Assembly: GCA_002309805.1 (NCBI GenBank)
Contig: DBYJ01000015.1
Location: forward strand, 18,009 to 82,008
DNA: 64,000 bases
Reading direction: 5' to 3'
Origin: Bacteroidales bacterium UBA1189
Lineage (GTDB): Bacteria; Bacteroidota; Bacteroidia; Bacteroidales; Bacteroidaceae
Positions 41,879 to 51,076 of the stretch are shown here, one piece after another; position 1 is the stretch's first letter, and each line of letters opens with the position of its first letter. The notes under the pieces were generated by a model. It did no database searches and was not told the origin of the DNA. It worked only from the letters and a program-made list of their open reading frames with translations. The position numbers and the translations under genes are program-made.

Positions 41879-43822
41879 ATGAAAAGAAAACCTTTTTTAC
41901 TTAACGCCTTTTTCTACCTGCTTGCGCTACCCGTCTTTTCACAAGCTGCTGATTCGCTGACTGACGGCCCTATTGACCTGATGAGCGACACGTGGGTAGC
42001 CACAGACGCGCTGGGGCGGACGATGCCCCTCGTGGATGCCGTCGGCCCTGTGAAGGACGACCATCGCCGCACGGTGGGCATCTTCTATATCACCTGGCAC
42101 ACGCAGAATCTTCATCACCTTCCCTCACCCTACCTGGACGTCACCCGCATCCTTCACGAAGACCCTTCGGCTCGTCTCCGCCACGACCATCCGCTCTGGC
42201 GCTACGGCACCTACCACTGGGGCGAACCCGAGATGGGCTATTTCCTCAGTCAAGACGAATGGGTCATCCGCCGCGACATGTCGATGCTGACAGACGCCGG
42301 CGTCGATGTGCTGGTGCTCGACGTCACCAACGGCGTCTGCTACTGGGACGAATGGGAGGCGCTTTTCTCTACCATGATGCAAATGCGCGCCGAGGGTAAC
42401 GTCACGCCACAATTCGTTTTCTGGTCGTACAACGGAGGTCCTGTTGGCGTTGTGAAGTCGCTCTACGAACGCATCTATAAGGAGAAGCGCTTCGATGACC
42501 TTTGGTTCTTTTGGGACGGGAAGCCTCTGCTGCTCTATAATGCCGACCCCTCGTACGATGCCAACGGCACCTATCCCGACGTTTCGGCCAACGACTATCC
42601 ACAGGAGATACGCGACTTCTTCACCCTGCGCAACATGTGGTGGGGGTATTATACATGGCACGGCCATCGTTTCATCGGCACGGAGGACAACTGGAGTTTC
42701 GGCTACTCGATGGCCGACAGTATGATTATCGGCATGAAGCCCGAGGAGCTGGTTTCGAAACATCACGGCCAGCTGGAAGAAGCCGCCGTCACCCCTGCGC
42801 AACACCCTGTGACGATGACCGACATACCGATGGGCGTGGGCAAATCGTGGTCGCGCAAGTATGGCGAACCCCCGCTCAACGAATACGACATGCCCTCTGA
42901 GGCCTACGTCCCCTGGCTGGGGCGCAAGGTGGAGCATCCCGAAGGCTACGGCATCTACTTCCAGGAGCGCTGGGACGATGCCCTTGCCGCCGACCCGCCC
43001 TTCATCTACCTCAACGACTGGAACGAATGGACAGCCGGCATGTGGGAGCGCGGACAAAAAACGATGTGGCTGGGACGCGAGAACTCGTTCATCTTCGTCG
43101 ACCAGTATAACGCTGAGTTCAACCGCACTATCCAACCCATGCGCAACGGCTATACCGATAATTATTACATGCAGATGGCGCAGAATATCCGCCGCTACAA
43201 GGGTGTCCGCCCCATCCCCGTCAATCGTGGGAAACAGCGCATCCGCATCGACGGACGGTTTGCTGATTGGGAAGCCGTCGGCGTCACCTACCGCGACACC
43301 CGCGGCGACATCATCCCCCGCAACGCCCCTGGTTACGCTGATCTCCAATACTCCGACAGCACCGGACGCAACGACATCCACGATGCAAAGGTAACTGTTA
43401 CCCGCGACGGACGACACGTGGCCTTCTATGTCCGTACCGCAGCTCCCATTTCGCCTTATACCGACCCTGATTGGATGTTCCTACTCATCGATGCCGACCA
43501 AGATGTGCAAACGGGTTGGTTGGGTTACGACCTTATGGTGAACGGCACCGTTGTCGATGACCACACTACGACCGTCAAGCGCTACGACTCCGCCACCGAA
43601 AGCTGGACAACCGTCGGCAAAGTGCCCTACGCCGTCAACGGCTGCGAAATGGAGTTCTCCCTCCCCGCTTCGTGGATAGGTGTAAAGGGAAGTTCTGCCA
43701 GCTTCGACTTCAAGTGGGCAGACAACTGCGGTTCTCTCACCGACCACGCCGCCTTTGCCCTTCACGGAGATGCTGCGCCTAATCGTCGCTTCAACTACCG
43801 CTTCGTCTGGCAGATAAGATAA
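41879..43822 (+). CDS. Exported GH71/GH99-like protein with C-terminal CBM9-like domain
   Basis: 647 residues with a signal peptide (MKRKPFLLNAFFYLLALPVF, cleavage near SQAA). Residues ~60-440 look like a TIM barrel of the GH71/99/WbsX-like group: GIFYITWHTQN, WGEPEMGYFLSQDEW, LTDAGVDVLVLDVTNG, and YLNDWNEWTAGMWERG, in which the Glu of WNEW is the likely catalytic acid. Residues ~460-640 (IRIDGRFADWEAVGVTYRDT to FDFKWADN) are a CBM9/DOMON-type module. Substrate unknown; the GH99 relation would point to mannosides, but this is inference. The 2 bp spacing to the symporter gene implies one transcript. Confidence 0.82.
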   Translation: MKRKPFLLNAFFYLLALPVFSQAADSLTDGPIDLMSDTWVATDALGRTMPLVDAVGPVKDDHRRTVGIFYITWHTQNLHHLPSPYLDVTRILHEDPSARLRHDHPLWRYGTYHWGEPEMGYFLSQDEWVIRRDMSMLTDAGVDVLVLDVTNGVCYWDEWEALFSTMMQMRAEGNVTPQFVFWSYNGGPVGVVKSLYERIYKEKRFDDLWFFWDGKPLLLYNADPSYDANGTYPDVSANDYPQEIRDFFTLRNMWWGYYTWHGHRFIGTEDNWSFGYSMADSMIIGMKPEELVSKHHGQLEEAAVTPAQHPVTMTDIPMGVGKSWSRKYGEPPLNEYDMPSEAYVPWLGRKVEHPEGYGIYFQERWDDALAADPPFIYLNDWNEWTAGMWERGQKTMWLGRENSFIFVDQYNAEFNRTIQPMRNGYTDNYYMQMAQNIRRYKGVRPIPVNRGKQRIRIDGRFADWEAVGVTYRDTRGDIIPRNAPGYADLQYSDSTGRNDIHDAKVTVTRDGRHVAFYVRTAAPISPYTDPDWMFLLIDADQDVQTGWLGYDLMVNGTVVDDHTTTVKRYDSATESWTTVGKVPYAVNGCEMEFSLPASWIGVKGSSASFDFKWADNCGSLTDHAAFALHGDAAPNRRFNYRFVWQIR

Positions 43823-43832
43823 AAAAAACGCC

Positions 43833-44522
43833 CTATTTCTCAGCCACGTACATACGGCAGACGCCGAATGTAAGGGAACGGGATTTGGCAGAGGAGAAGC
43901 CAGCTTCGCGCAGCATGGGAAGGAATACCGGCGGCTTAGGGAACTTCAGGATAGAATCGGGAAGATAAGTATAAGCCCCGCGATTGCCCGTCAGACGAGT
44001 GCCGATAGCGGGCAGAATCTTGAAGGCATAGAGTTTGTAGCACCAAAGAAGGAAGTGATTATCGGGGTACGAAAGTTCCAGGATGACCAACCGTCCACCC
44101 GGCTTAAGCACGCGGCACATCTCCCGAAGCCCCAAGGAAAGGTTTTCGAAATTGCGCACGCCGAAAGCCACGCTCACGCGGTCAAACGTCCCGTCGGCAA
44201 AGGAGAGCGCCTCAGCATCGCCTTGCTGCAAGGTAACGGGAAGCCCTTCAGCTTTCTTGCGCCCCACTTCCAACATCCCCTCCGAGAGGTCAACGCCAAT
44301 CACCTGCGACCCTTCGACCGCCTTTTTGGCAACGGCAATGGCCAAATCGGCTGTCCCCGTAGCGACATCGAGCACCGCCAGCGGCTCACGCGTATCGACA
44401 ATTGCACGGACAGCCTTCCGACGCCAACCTTTGTCGGCATTCAGCGACGAGAGATGGTTGAAACGGTCGTAACCCTTCGCGATGCTGTCAAACAAAGTGC
44501 GGATTCCTTCTTTCTTGGGCAC
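43833..44522 (-). CDS. menG: Demethylmenaquinone methyltransferase (MenG/UbiE)
   Basis: Last step of menaquinone synthesis: methylates demethylmenaquinone with SAM. 229 residues with the UbiE signatures SIAKGYDRFNHLSS, VLDVATGTADLAIAVAK (SAM motif I), VIGVDLSEGML, VAFGVRNFENLSLGLREM and RVLKPGGRLVILELSYP. It starts 29 bp after menA ends, so menA-menG is an operon giving the last two steps of the pathway. In this anaerobic phylum the product serves fumarate reduction. Confidence 0.96.
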   Translation of the reverse strand: MPKKEGIRTLFDSIAKGYDRFNHLSSLNADKGWRRKAVRAIVDTREPLAVLDVATGTADLAIAVAKKAVEGSQVIGVDLSEGMLEVGRKKAEGLPVTLQQGDAEALSFADGTFDRVSVAFGVRNFENLSLGLREMCRVLKPGGRLVILELSYPDNHFLLWCYKLYAFKILPAIGTRLTGNRGAYTYLPDSILKFPKPPVFLPMLREAGFSSAKSRSLTFGVCRMYVAEK

Positions 44523-44551
44523 AGCAGTAGATTTTTTCGATTAACTTCTTA

Positions 44552-45454
44552 TCAACCTAATAAAAACCCAACGCCCATCAGCAGCGCAAGCAGGAAGGTG
44601 GAGATAACGAGCAGCGGCAGCATGGGGTCGAGGTCGTGCCCATGACGCTTCCAAACGCCCCGTAGATGCTTAATATAGAAAGGCATCGTCAGCAGAAACA
44701 GCAAGTTCCACAGCGAGGTATAACGCAGGGCGACAAACACCAGCATGGCAATCCATCCGACGACGATGAGCGCCGTTTGGTAAATCTTCGCCCGCCGTTC
44801 TCCCATCAGCAGAGGCAGCGTGATGCGCGTGCCGGCATCGGATTTCATGTCGCGGGTATTGTTGACGTTGAGCACCCCCACGCTGAAGCAGCCGATGCCC
44901 ACAGCGGGAAGCAGGAACAGCCACGAATCAATCTCGTGACAAGCCACATAGTAGCCACCCAACACGGGCACAAGGCCGAAAAAGATAAACACCGACACAT
45001 CGCCCAACCCGCGATAGCCGTAGGGATTCTTCCCCAACGTATAGCGCATAGCCGCCCAAATGGCGCAAGCACCCAAAGCAATGATACACAGCGGCTCCGT
45101 CTGCCATAGCGTGCCCCACGACAGCCAAGTCATCGCAGCACCCGACAAACAGCACAGCGCCACCAATACGGCGATACTCACGCGGAAATCCTGCTTCGTC
45201 AGCAACCCTTCCGAAAGGCTGTACATAGGTCCTTCGCGGCCCTCACTATCCGTCCCGTTCAGGAAATCGCCCAATTCGTTCGACATATTCGACAAGATTT
45301 GCAGCAGCACCGTCGTCAGCAGCGTCAGCACAATCACCGGCCACGACACCTTATGCTCCACACAAGCCAGCAAAATGCCCAGCACCACGCCCGCCAACGA
45401 CAGCGGCAACGTGCGCAACCGCATGGAATAAATTAATGCTTTCGTCTTTTTCAT
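44552..45454 (-). CDS. menA: 1,4-dihydroxy-2-naphthoate polyprenyltransferase (MenA)
   Basis: UbiA-superfamily membrane prenyltransferase that attaches the polyprenyl tail to dihydroxynaphthoate. 300 residues with about eight or nine membrane helices. The first Asp-rich motif is in NMSNELGDFLNGTDSEGREG (NxxxDxxxxxD) and the second in NNTRDMKSDAGTR. Directly upstream of menG and 38 bp downstream of the GH43 gene. The start (MKKTKALIYSMRLRTLPLS) is typical. Confidence 0.96.
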   Translation of the reverse strand: MKKTKALIYSMRLRTLPLSLAGVVLGILLACVEHKVSWPVIVLTLLTTVLLQILSNMSNELGDFLNGTDSEGREGPMYSLSEGLLTKQDFRVSIAVLVALCCLSGAAMTWLSWGTLWQTEPLCIIALGACAIWAAMRYTLGKNPYGYRGLGDVSVFIFFGLVPVLGGYYVACHEIDSWLFLLPAVGIGCFSVGVLNVNNTRDMKSDAGTRITLPLLMGERRAKIYQTALIVVGWIAMLVFVALRYTSLWNLLFLLTMPFYIKHLRGVWKRHGHDLDPMLPLLVISTFLLALLMGVGFLLG

Positions 45455-45492
45455 TCGTTTATATGTAAAAGGTTAGTTCTGTTTTATTTGTC

Positions 45493-46476
45493 TTAATCAA
45501 GTATCTTCCATTCGCCTGTTTCGAAGTCAATCTCGAAACGCTCGGCGTAGTGCAGTTCGCATTTGCCGTCCCCGAAGGTTACGGGGAAGATTATCGTCTT
45601 CGACTCGGGCAATCCGGGATCCATCCAACGGTCGCCCACGTAGAGGTAGGTCGTCTGCTTCGAGCCGTTAATCGTCAGGATGGAAGCCGCCTGCGTGTCG
45701 TAGCAGATGCTGTCGCCCACATTCACCAGCGGGCTCCATCCCTCCGTGAGCGACTTCGAGCAGGAGAGTTTGCATTGATTCGGATCCCAACCCGTGCAAG
45801 CGGACGAGAGCATGTAATACGTGTCGCCCACCCGCGCGATGGCCGGAGCCTCGCGACTCTGATGTGCGAAGAGGATGTTGCACGACAACGCCTCCGTGTA
45901 GTCGTCCGAGAGGCGGAAGAGGCCCAGATGCTGGTTCTCCTCGATGGTGGAGATGAAATACGCCTGTCCGTCAGCGTCCTGGAAGACGTTGCAGTCGCGG
46001 CTCTTGATGTCCAGCGGACGCCCTGCATGATGCAACCGGTAGGGGCCTCCCACCTGCTCGCTGACGAACACCGCTGCCTCCGACGCACCGTAGTTGCGCC
46101 CTTCCCAATGGCACCAGACGACGTACTGCCCCGTCTTCGCACAATACAGCAGCTTCGGACGCTCGATGAAGCGGCGCTGCCCCAAGTCGGGCGTCGTCTC
46201 GCCGTTCTTGATAATCTTGCCCACAAACGTCCAATGCACCAAGTCGGGCGAGCTGTACATATTGACATCGGGGCGCCACGAATCGCCCCTGTCCTCGCCA
46301 ATCATATACCACAATCCATTCTGATACAGGAATCCAGCACCGTGTGCCTGCACCACATTACCTGCGGTATCCTTCCAAAGCACACCGTTTGTTATCACCG
46401 TCCGACGGCTCTGCCCCATCGTACCGAAGGGCATCAGGCAAAGCAACGCTAACAAGAGTAGAAGATTCTTTTTCAT
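45493..46476 (-). CDS. Exported GH43-type glycoside hydrolase
   Basis: 327 residues from ATG 46476 (MKKNLLLLLALLCLMPFGTM, signal peptide ending near GQ); the longer in-frame start at 46593 would run into the HD gene and lacks a signal peptide. The sequence is that of five-bladed beta-propeller GH43-like enzymes: KDTAGNVVQAHGAGFLYQNG, WYMIGEDRGD, MYSSPDLVHWTFVGK, RPKLLYCAKTGQYVVWCHWE, SRDCNVFQDADGQAYFIST. This pattern is closest in my recognition to the subfamily of exo-beta-1,3-galactanases (GH43_24/34-like), so galactan side chains are a possible substrate. Between the HD gene and menA on the same strand. Confidence 0.85.
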   Translation of the reverse strand: MKKNLLLLLALLCLMPFGTMGQSRRTVITNGVLWKDTAGNVVQAHGAGFLYQNGLWYMIGEDRGDSWRPDVNMYSSPDLVHWTFVGKIIKNGETTPDLGQRRFIERPKLLYCAKTGQYVVWCHWEGRNYGASEAAVFVSEQVGGPYRLHHAGRPLDIKSRDCNVFQDADGQAYFISTIEENQHLGLFRLSDDYTEALSCNILFAHQSREAPAIARVGDTYYMLSSACTGWDPNQCKLSCSKSLTEGWSPLVNVGDSICYDTQAASILTINGSKQTTYLYVGDRWMDPGLPESKTIIFPVTFGDGKCELHYAERFEIDFETGEWKILD

Positions 46477-46574
46477 TGTTCTGCTTTTTATAATTCCGCG
46501 ACAAAAATACAAAGAAAAATGACAAACTGCAACAAAAACCCCGAGAAAACGGGAAGACCCAAAAGAAAACCTCC

Positions 46575-47111
46575 CTACAGGAACTCCTGGCACCAGCGGT
46601 CGAAGACAAGGAGGCCTTCGGAGCCGAATTTCTCCAGTGAGCGGCGGGCAGCAGAGGGCGTTTTCTCTTCGTTGAGGCGGGTTTTGGAGAAAAATTTATC
46701 GGCAAAGCAGATGAGCTGTTCCTCTGTGGTAACGGGGCGCATGTCGCGATGAGGCATCGGCCAAGGGTTCTCCTCAATCTGACGGAGGGTGAGGCCGGTG
46801 CCCGTGTGGCGTTCGCAGACGAGAGCGTGACGGGGATATCCTTCGGCGCGGAGGATGTCGGCACCGATGATGCCGTGACAGATATAGGGTTCGGTGCCGA
46901 AACACTGTATGCCCGCTGCATTAGTGCGGAAGATGCCGATGTCGTGCAGCATCGCCGCCTCCTCGACGAACGCCGTATCGATGTTCATTTCGGGATGAAT
47001 GGCAGCCAGCGCCAACGCCTTATCCGCCACGCTTCGGCTGTGGACAAGCAGGATGTGGCGCAGGGCGTTATCTTCAGGATAATATTTGTTAATGATTTGC
47101 AATGGTTCCAT
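46575..47111 (-). CDS. HD-domain phosphohydrolase
   Basis: 178 residues from ATG 47111 (MEPLQIINKYYPEDNALRHI). HD-superfamily residues: HILLVHSRSVADKAL, the HD pair in AMLHDIGIF, and HGIIGADILRAEGYPRHALVCERH. It ends with a helical tail (SLEKFGSEGLLVFDRW). Small single-domain HD proteins of this type probably hydrolyse a phosphate monoester or diester; substrate unknown. Divergent from the mscS-type gene, whose promoter overlaps its start; 98 bp upstream of GH43. Confidence 0.88.
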   Translation of the reverse strand: MEPLQIINKYYPEDNALRHILLVHSRSVADKALALAAIHPEMNIDTAFVEEAAMLHDIGIFRTNAAGIQCFGTEPYICHGIIGADILRAEGYPRHALVCERHTGTGLTLRQIEENPWPMPHRDMRPVTTEEQLICFADKFFSKTRLNEEKTPSAARRSLEKFGSEGLLVFDRWCQEFL

Positions 47112-47147
47112 TTTTTTGCTGTAATTTTGCGCAAAATTAGAAAAAAG

Positions 47148-48017
47148 ATGGATATAGAGCAAATCCTTAATTACAAAATATTCGGCATACGTGCAGGTGA
47201 CCCGCTCATCTTCGCCTTGAAGGTCTTCATGATTGTCATTGTCGCTAAGGTGATACTCAGCGTAATAGGCAGGCTTTTCAGAAAGGCGGAGAAGAATCCG
47301 CGCAGTGTCATGGACACCACGTCACGCAAGTACTTCGAGCGCATCGTCAAGTTCATCATCTACATCATCGCCATCACCTCCATCCTCTACCTCATCCCGG
47401 GTATGGAGAAGGTGGGCAGTTCCATCCTGACGAGCGCGGGCATTATGGCGGCGGCCATCGGCCTTGCGGCTCAGGACGCGCTGTCGAACTTCATCGGCGG
47501 CCTCTTCATCGTCATCAGCAAGCCCTTCCGCGTGGGCGACTACATTCAAGTGGAGGGCACGGTGACGGGCACCGTGAAGGAGATTACGCTACGCCACACC
47601 GTCATCATCAACAACGAGAACCGCACCATCCTGGTGCCCAACAGCGTCATCAACTCGAAGACCATCACCAACAGCACCGTGCTCGACTCGCGCACCTGCG
47701 CCTTTGTGGAGATTAACGTATCGTACCACGAGAACCTCGACCGCGCGATGGAGGTAATGCGCGAGGAGATCATGCGTCACCCGCTGCTTATCGACCACCG
47801 TTCGGAGGCAGACATCGAAGCGGGTGTGCCGCTGGTGAAGACGAAGGTCATCTCGCTCGACGACTCGTCGGTGAAGTTGCGCGCTTGGGCGTGGGCATCC
47901 TCATCGATGAACGCCTTCAACATGAAATGCGACCTGCTGAAGGACATCAAGGAACGCTTCGACCGCGAGGGCATCGAAATCCCGTACCCCTACTTCAACC
48001 AGGTACTGGTAAAATAG
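47148..48017 (+). CDS. Small mechanosensitive channel (MscS family)
   Basis: 289 residues. Two or three N-terminal helices, then the pore-lining TM3 and beta domain: AAIGLAAQDALSNFIGGLF, VISKPFRVGDYIQVEGTVTG, ITLRHTVIINNENRTILVPN, followed by the alpha/beta C-terminal cage. It is a stretch-gated safety valve in the inner membrane. The ATG at 47148 (MDIEQILNYKIFGI) is chosen; sequence further upstream in the same frame is antisense to the HD gene. The promoter is TTTG (47096-47099), 22 bp, TAATTTTG (47122-47129), lying over the start of the divergent HD gene. Confidence 0.94.
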   Translation: MDIEQILNYKIFGIRAGDPLIFALKVFMIVIVAKVILSVIGRLFRKAEKNPRSVMDTTSRKYFERIVKFIIYIIAITSILYLIPGMEKVGSSILTSAGIMAAAIGLAAQDALSNFIGGLFIVISKPFRVGDYIQVEGTVTGTVKEITLRHTVIINNENRTILVPNSVINSKTITNSTVLDSRTCAFVEINVSYHENLDRAMEVMREEIMRHPLLIDHRSEADIEAGVPLVKTKVISLDDSSVKLRAWAWASSSMNAFNMKCDLLKDIKERFDREGIEIPYPYFNQVLVK

Positions 48018-48040
48018 TTTATTATTTACTATTTTACAAT

Positions 48041-48145
48041 TTACTATTTACAATTGATTCTTCAATTGGATTATTTGATTATTTACACGTCGCAAAACCG
48101 AAATAATTAAATAACTATATCGACAAATCAATCGTAAATAGTAAA
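48041..48145. repeat. 20 bp inverted repeat between convergent genes
   Basis: TTTACTATTTACAATTGATT (48041-48060) and AATCAATCGTAAATAGTAAA (48126-48145) are reverse complements with one mismatch, 65 bp apart. More TTACTATTT copies flank the left arm. It lies between the ends of the mscS-type gene and GH3 and may act as a bidirectional transcript end. Confidence 0.8.
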
Positions 48146-48166
48146 TAACATAATCGTCAATAGCAT

Positions 48167-50374
48167 TTATTTCACCTTCACATCCACGTGGCGGAGACGG
48201 CGCTTGTCGGATGAAGGGCCGTAGTAGATGCGGTAGGTACCGGGGGTGGTGACAAGTTTGCCTGCCTCCTGGGAGAAGACGCGGAGGTCTTTCTCCGTCA
48301 AGGTGAAGGTGACCGTCTGCTTTGACAAAGCGGGAACGGCGACACGCTTGAAGCCGCGCAGGGCATAGCAGGGGCCTTCCTTCTCACCCTTCTTCGCTAC
48401 GTAGAGCTGCACGACCTCCTCGCCGTCATAATGGCTGAGGTTCTTCACGGGGATGGTGAGCTCCACTTCTCCTTCGACAGCCGATGCATTCGCCGTCAGC
48501 TGACCGCTCTTGTGGGCGCGACCGATGCGGAACTTGCTGTAGCTAAGGCCATATCCGAAGGGGAAGAGGGGACGCTCCTTCATGTAGCGGTAGGTATGTC
48601 CGGCACTCATGTTGTAATCCTCGTAGTCGGGCAGCTGGGCATCGTTCTTGTAGAAGGTGACGGGCAGACGGCCGGCGGGGTTGTAGTCGCCGAAGAGCAC
48701 GTCGGCAATGGCAATGCCGCCATTCTGGCCGCCGTACCACCCCTGCACGATGGCGTCGCAGCTCTTCGTCTCGGGTTCGAGGGCAATGGCAGATCCGGAG
48801 AGGTTGACGTAGATGACGCGCTTGCCCGCTGCGTGCAGCACCTCGAGGGTGTGGCGCTGGATGGCGGGCAGTTCGATGCTGGTGCGATCGCCTCCGCGGA
48901 AGCCTTCGTAGTCGACGCGCATCTCCTCGCCCTCGAGCTTGGGTGAGATGCCGCCCACATAGACGACGTCGGTGATGCCGTTGAGGGCAGCCAGCAGCTC
49001 GTCGTCAGAGAGTTCGGCGTCCACCACCAAACCGCTCACCTTGTTGTAATAGAGTGCCTCGGGGTCGGAAAGCTTCGTGCGGATGCCGTCGAGGACGCTG
49101 TAGGTGCGGCGGGGGGTGCCGTTGTAGTTACCCCAGTGGATGACGGTATCGGCGGCATTAGGGCCGATGACAGCCAGACGGCGGCTGGCGGAATACTGCG
49201 AGGCATCGAGCGGAAGCGCACGGCGCTTGTTCTGCAGGAGCACGACCGTCTCATGAGCCATCTTCAGCGCAAGAGCATCGTGTTCGTCGCAGGCGATGAC
49301 ATCAGGAGAAATCTTCGTCCACTCAACGATGCTGTCGGGATCCATCTCGCCCAGCTGGAAGCGGGCACGCAGCAGTCGGAACACCGATGTGTTGACCTGC
49401 TCCTCCGTCAGCAAGCCACGCTCGACGGCCTCGGGGATATGGCGGTAGGTACCGCCGCAGTTGAGGTCGGTGCCGTTGATGACGGCGTCAGCCGTAGCGC
49501 TGGCGGCATCGGGATGGGTGCGATGGTTGTCGTAGCTCTTCGAGTAGAAGTCGTCGATGGCGCCGCAGTCAGAGACAACGACATCGTCGTACCCCCACTG
49601 GTTGCGCAGGATCTGCACCAGCAGTGTGTTGCTGCCGCAGCAGGGTTCGCCCTCGAAGGCATTGTAGGCGCACATTACCTCCTTGACGTGTCCCTCGCGC
49701 ACGAGGCGTTCGAAGGCATAGAGGTACGTCTCCGTCAGGTCGCGCAGCGAGATGTCCTCGGCATTAAAGGCATGGCGGCTGTACTCAGGGCCGCTGTGGA
49801 CGGCATAGTGCTTCGCACAGGCGTGGAGTTTGTCGTACTTGCTGTCCTCGGGGCCTTGCAAGCCGCGCACGACGGCAAGTCCCATCGTAGCCGTCAGGTA
49901 GGGGTCTTCGCCGTAGGTCTCCTGCCCGCGTCCCCAGCGGGGGTCGCGGAAGATGTTGATGTTGGGTGTCCACACGGTCAATCCCTGATACTGATGCGAG
50001 CCGCCCGACTGCTCATAAATCGTGTGCTTGGCGCGTCCCTCGTCAGAGGTGGCGGTGAAGACCCGCTCCACCAACTCCGTGTCGAACGACGCAGCCATGG
50101 CTATCGACTGCGGGAAGACGGTGGCAAGCCCTGAGCGGGCATAGCCGTGCAGCGCCTCGCTCCACCAGTCGTAGTGGCGGATGCCCAGTTCGGGGATGGC
50201 TGACGAGGTGTTGACCATCAGCACAGCCTTCTGCTCAAGCGTCAGGCGCGAGAGGAGGTCAGCGGCACGTTCGTCGGGCGTGAGGTTCGGATCCTGATAC
50301 GGATAGAGTGCCTGGGACATCAGGCACAGGGCGCTGCCGAGCAGCATCGTGAGGAGAAGAATCGGACGTTTCAT
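48167..50374 (-). CDS. Exported GH3 beta-glucosidase/beta-xylosidase
   Basis: 735 residues with a signal peptide (MKRPILLLTMLLGSALCLMS). GH3 N-terminal barrel: IRHYDWWSEALHGYARSGL, GRGQETYGEDPYLTA, CAKHYAVHSGPEYSRH, and the nucleophile Asp in VVSDCGAIDDF. Then the alpha/beta sandwich (VVLLQNKRRALPLD, AVIGPNA, GGQNGGIAIADVLFGDYNPAGRLPVT) and a C-terminal fibronectin-III-like domain. WWSEALHG and SDCGAI favour a xylosidase/arabinosidase-like clade. No transport genes adjoin it; the PPTase gene lies 12 bp upstream of its start on the same strand. Confidence 0.94.
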   Translation of the reverse strand: MKRPILLLTMLLGSALCLMSQALYPYQDPNLTPDERAADLLSRLTLEQKAVLMVNTSSAIPELGIRHYDWWSEALHGYARSGLATVFPQSIAMAASFDTELVERVFTATSDEGRAKHTIYEQSGGSHQYQGLTVWTPNINIFRDPRWGRGQETYGEDPYLTATMGLAVVRGLQGPEDSKYDKLHACAKHYAVHSGPEYSRHAFNAEDISLRDLTETYLYAFERLVREGHVKEVMCAYNAFEGEPCCGSNTLLVQILRNQWGYDDVVVSDCGAIDDFYSKSYDNHRTHPDAASATADAVINGTDLNCGGTYRHIPEAVERGLLTEEQVNTSVFRLLRARFQLGEMDPDSIVEWTKISPDVIACDEHDALALKMAHETVVLLQNKRRALPLDASQYSASRRLAVIGPNAADTVIHWGNYNGTPRRTYSVLDGIRTKLSDPEALYYNKVSGLVVDAELSDDELLAALNGITDVVYVGGISPKLEGEEMRVDYEGFRGGDRTSIELPAIQRHTLEVLHAAGKRVIYVNLSGSAIALEPETKSCDAIVQGWYGGQNGGIAIADVLFGDYNPAGRLPVTFYKNDAQLPDYEDYNMSAGHTYRYMKERPLFPFGYGLSYSKFRIGRAHKSGQLTANASAVEGEVELTIPVKNLSHYDGEEVVQLYVAKKGEKEGPCYALRGFKRVAVPALSKQTVTFTLTEKDLRVFSQEAGKLVTTPGTYRIYYGPSSDKRRLRHVDVKVK

Positions 50375-50386
50375 GGGATTTGGTAT

Positions 50387-51076
50387 TTAGGGTTTTGAAT
50401 TTTCCTGACAGAGGGTAATCACGTAGTCGCGCGTGAAGTCGAAGCGGAGGTCGTACTCCTTGTCGTTGGCCGTGCAGACGGCCGATGTGCTTGCCCAGGG
50501 AGGGGAAAGTGCCCTTGTGGAAGGGGGCAGCTCCTGCGGCACCAATACCGTGAGGGCCTCCTGAAAGTCAAGCGTGCGGATGCCCACCACCTTGTAGAGG
50601 GCCTCCTTTGCCGTCCACAGCAGCAGTTCGCCGTCAGGCGAGCGGTAGGCAGAGGTTTGCAGCGCCAGATGTTCAGCGGCATTGACGTACTTGTGGCGGA
50701 CGCGCATCACCCTGTCGGTGCGGCGCTCGATGTCGATGCCGACAGCCGTCACGGGGTTCCACGCGAGGGCGACGTAGCCCTTCGTATGGGAGATGCTGAT
50801 GTGGTACGAGTGGTCAGCGAGCGAGGGGCGTCCGTCGGCGTCGTAGCTGATGCGCTTGTCGCCGCCCAGACACTCGGCCAGCAGCACGCGCACAGCCAGC
50901 CACTCGCAGCGTCGCGAGGGGTTGTGGAGAGTCAGCAGCCCCTCCTGCACCTCGGCAAACGCCTCGGCTGTCTGCACCTTGGCCAGCTGGGCGAGCAGCT
51001 CGTTCTCGTCGTTGAACAGCTGCCCCACGGCCACGCAGGTGCCGGTACCCTTGATCTGACGGTCACTCCACAGCAT
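50387..51076 (-). CDS. 4'-phosphopantetheinyl transferase, Sfp type
   Basis: Transfers phosphopantetheine from CoA to carrier-protein Ser residues. 229 residues with the signature motifs AVGIDIERR (magnesium-binding Asp/Glu) and LLWTAKEALYKV (W-x-x-KEA). It could activate the cell's ACP, or the ACP domain of the fusion protein at 10465-12960 (inference). It overlaps the end of gldE by 14 bp, so the two are translationally coupled, and it continues the mutY-ssb-gldE strand. Confidence 0.92.
   Translation of the reverse strand: MLWSDRQIKGTGTCVAVGQLFNDENELLAQLAKVQTAEAFAEVQEGLLTLHNPSRRCEWLAVRVLLAECLGGDKRISYDADGRPSLADHSYHISISHTKGYVALAWNPVTAVGIDIERRTDRVMRVRHKYVNAAEHLALQTSAYRSPDGELLLWTAKEALYKVVGIRTLDFQEALTVLVPQELPPSTRALSPPWASTSAVCTANDKEYDLRFDFTRDYVITLCQENSKP

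Noticed and set aside
42125..43417. 430-codon open frame antisense to the GH71/99-like gene
   Set aside because: The sense frame has a signal peptide and barrel motifs; the antisense frame does not.
46749..47147. Upstream extension of the MscS-type gene
   Set aside because: The extension is antisense to the HD gene; the promoter at 47096-47129 and the family's usual start support ATG 47148.
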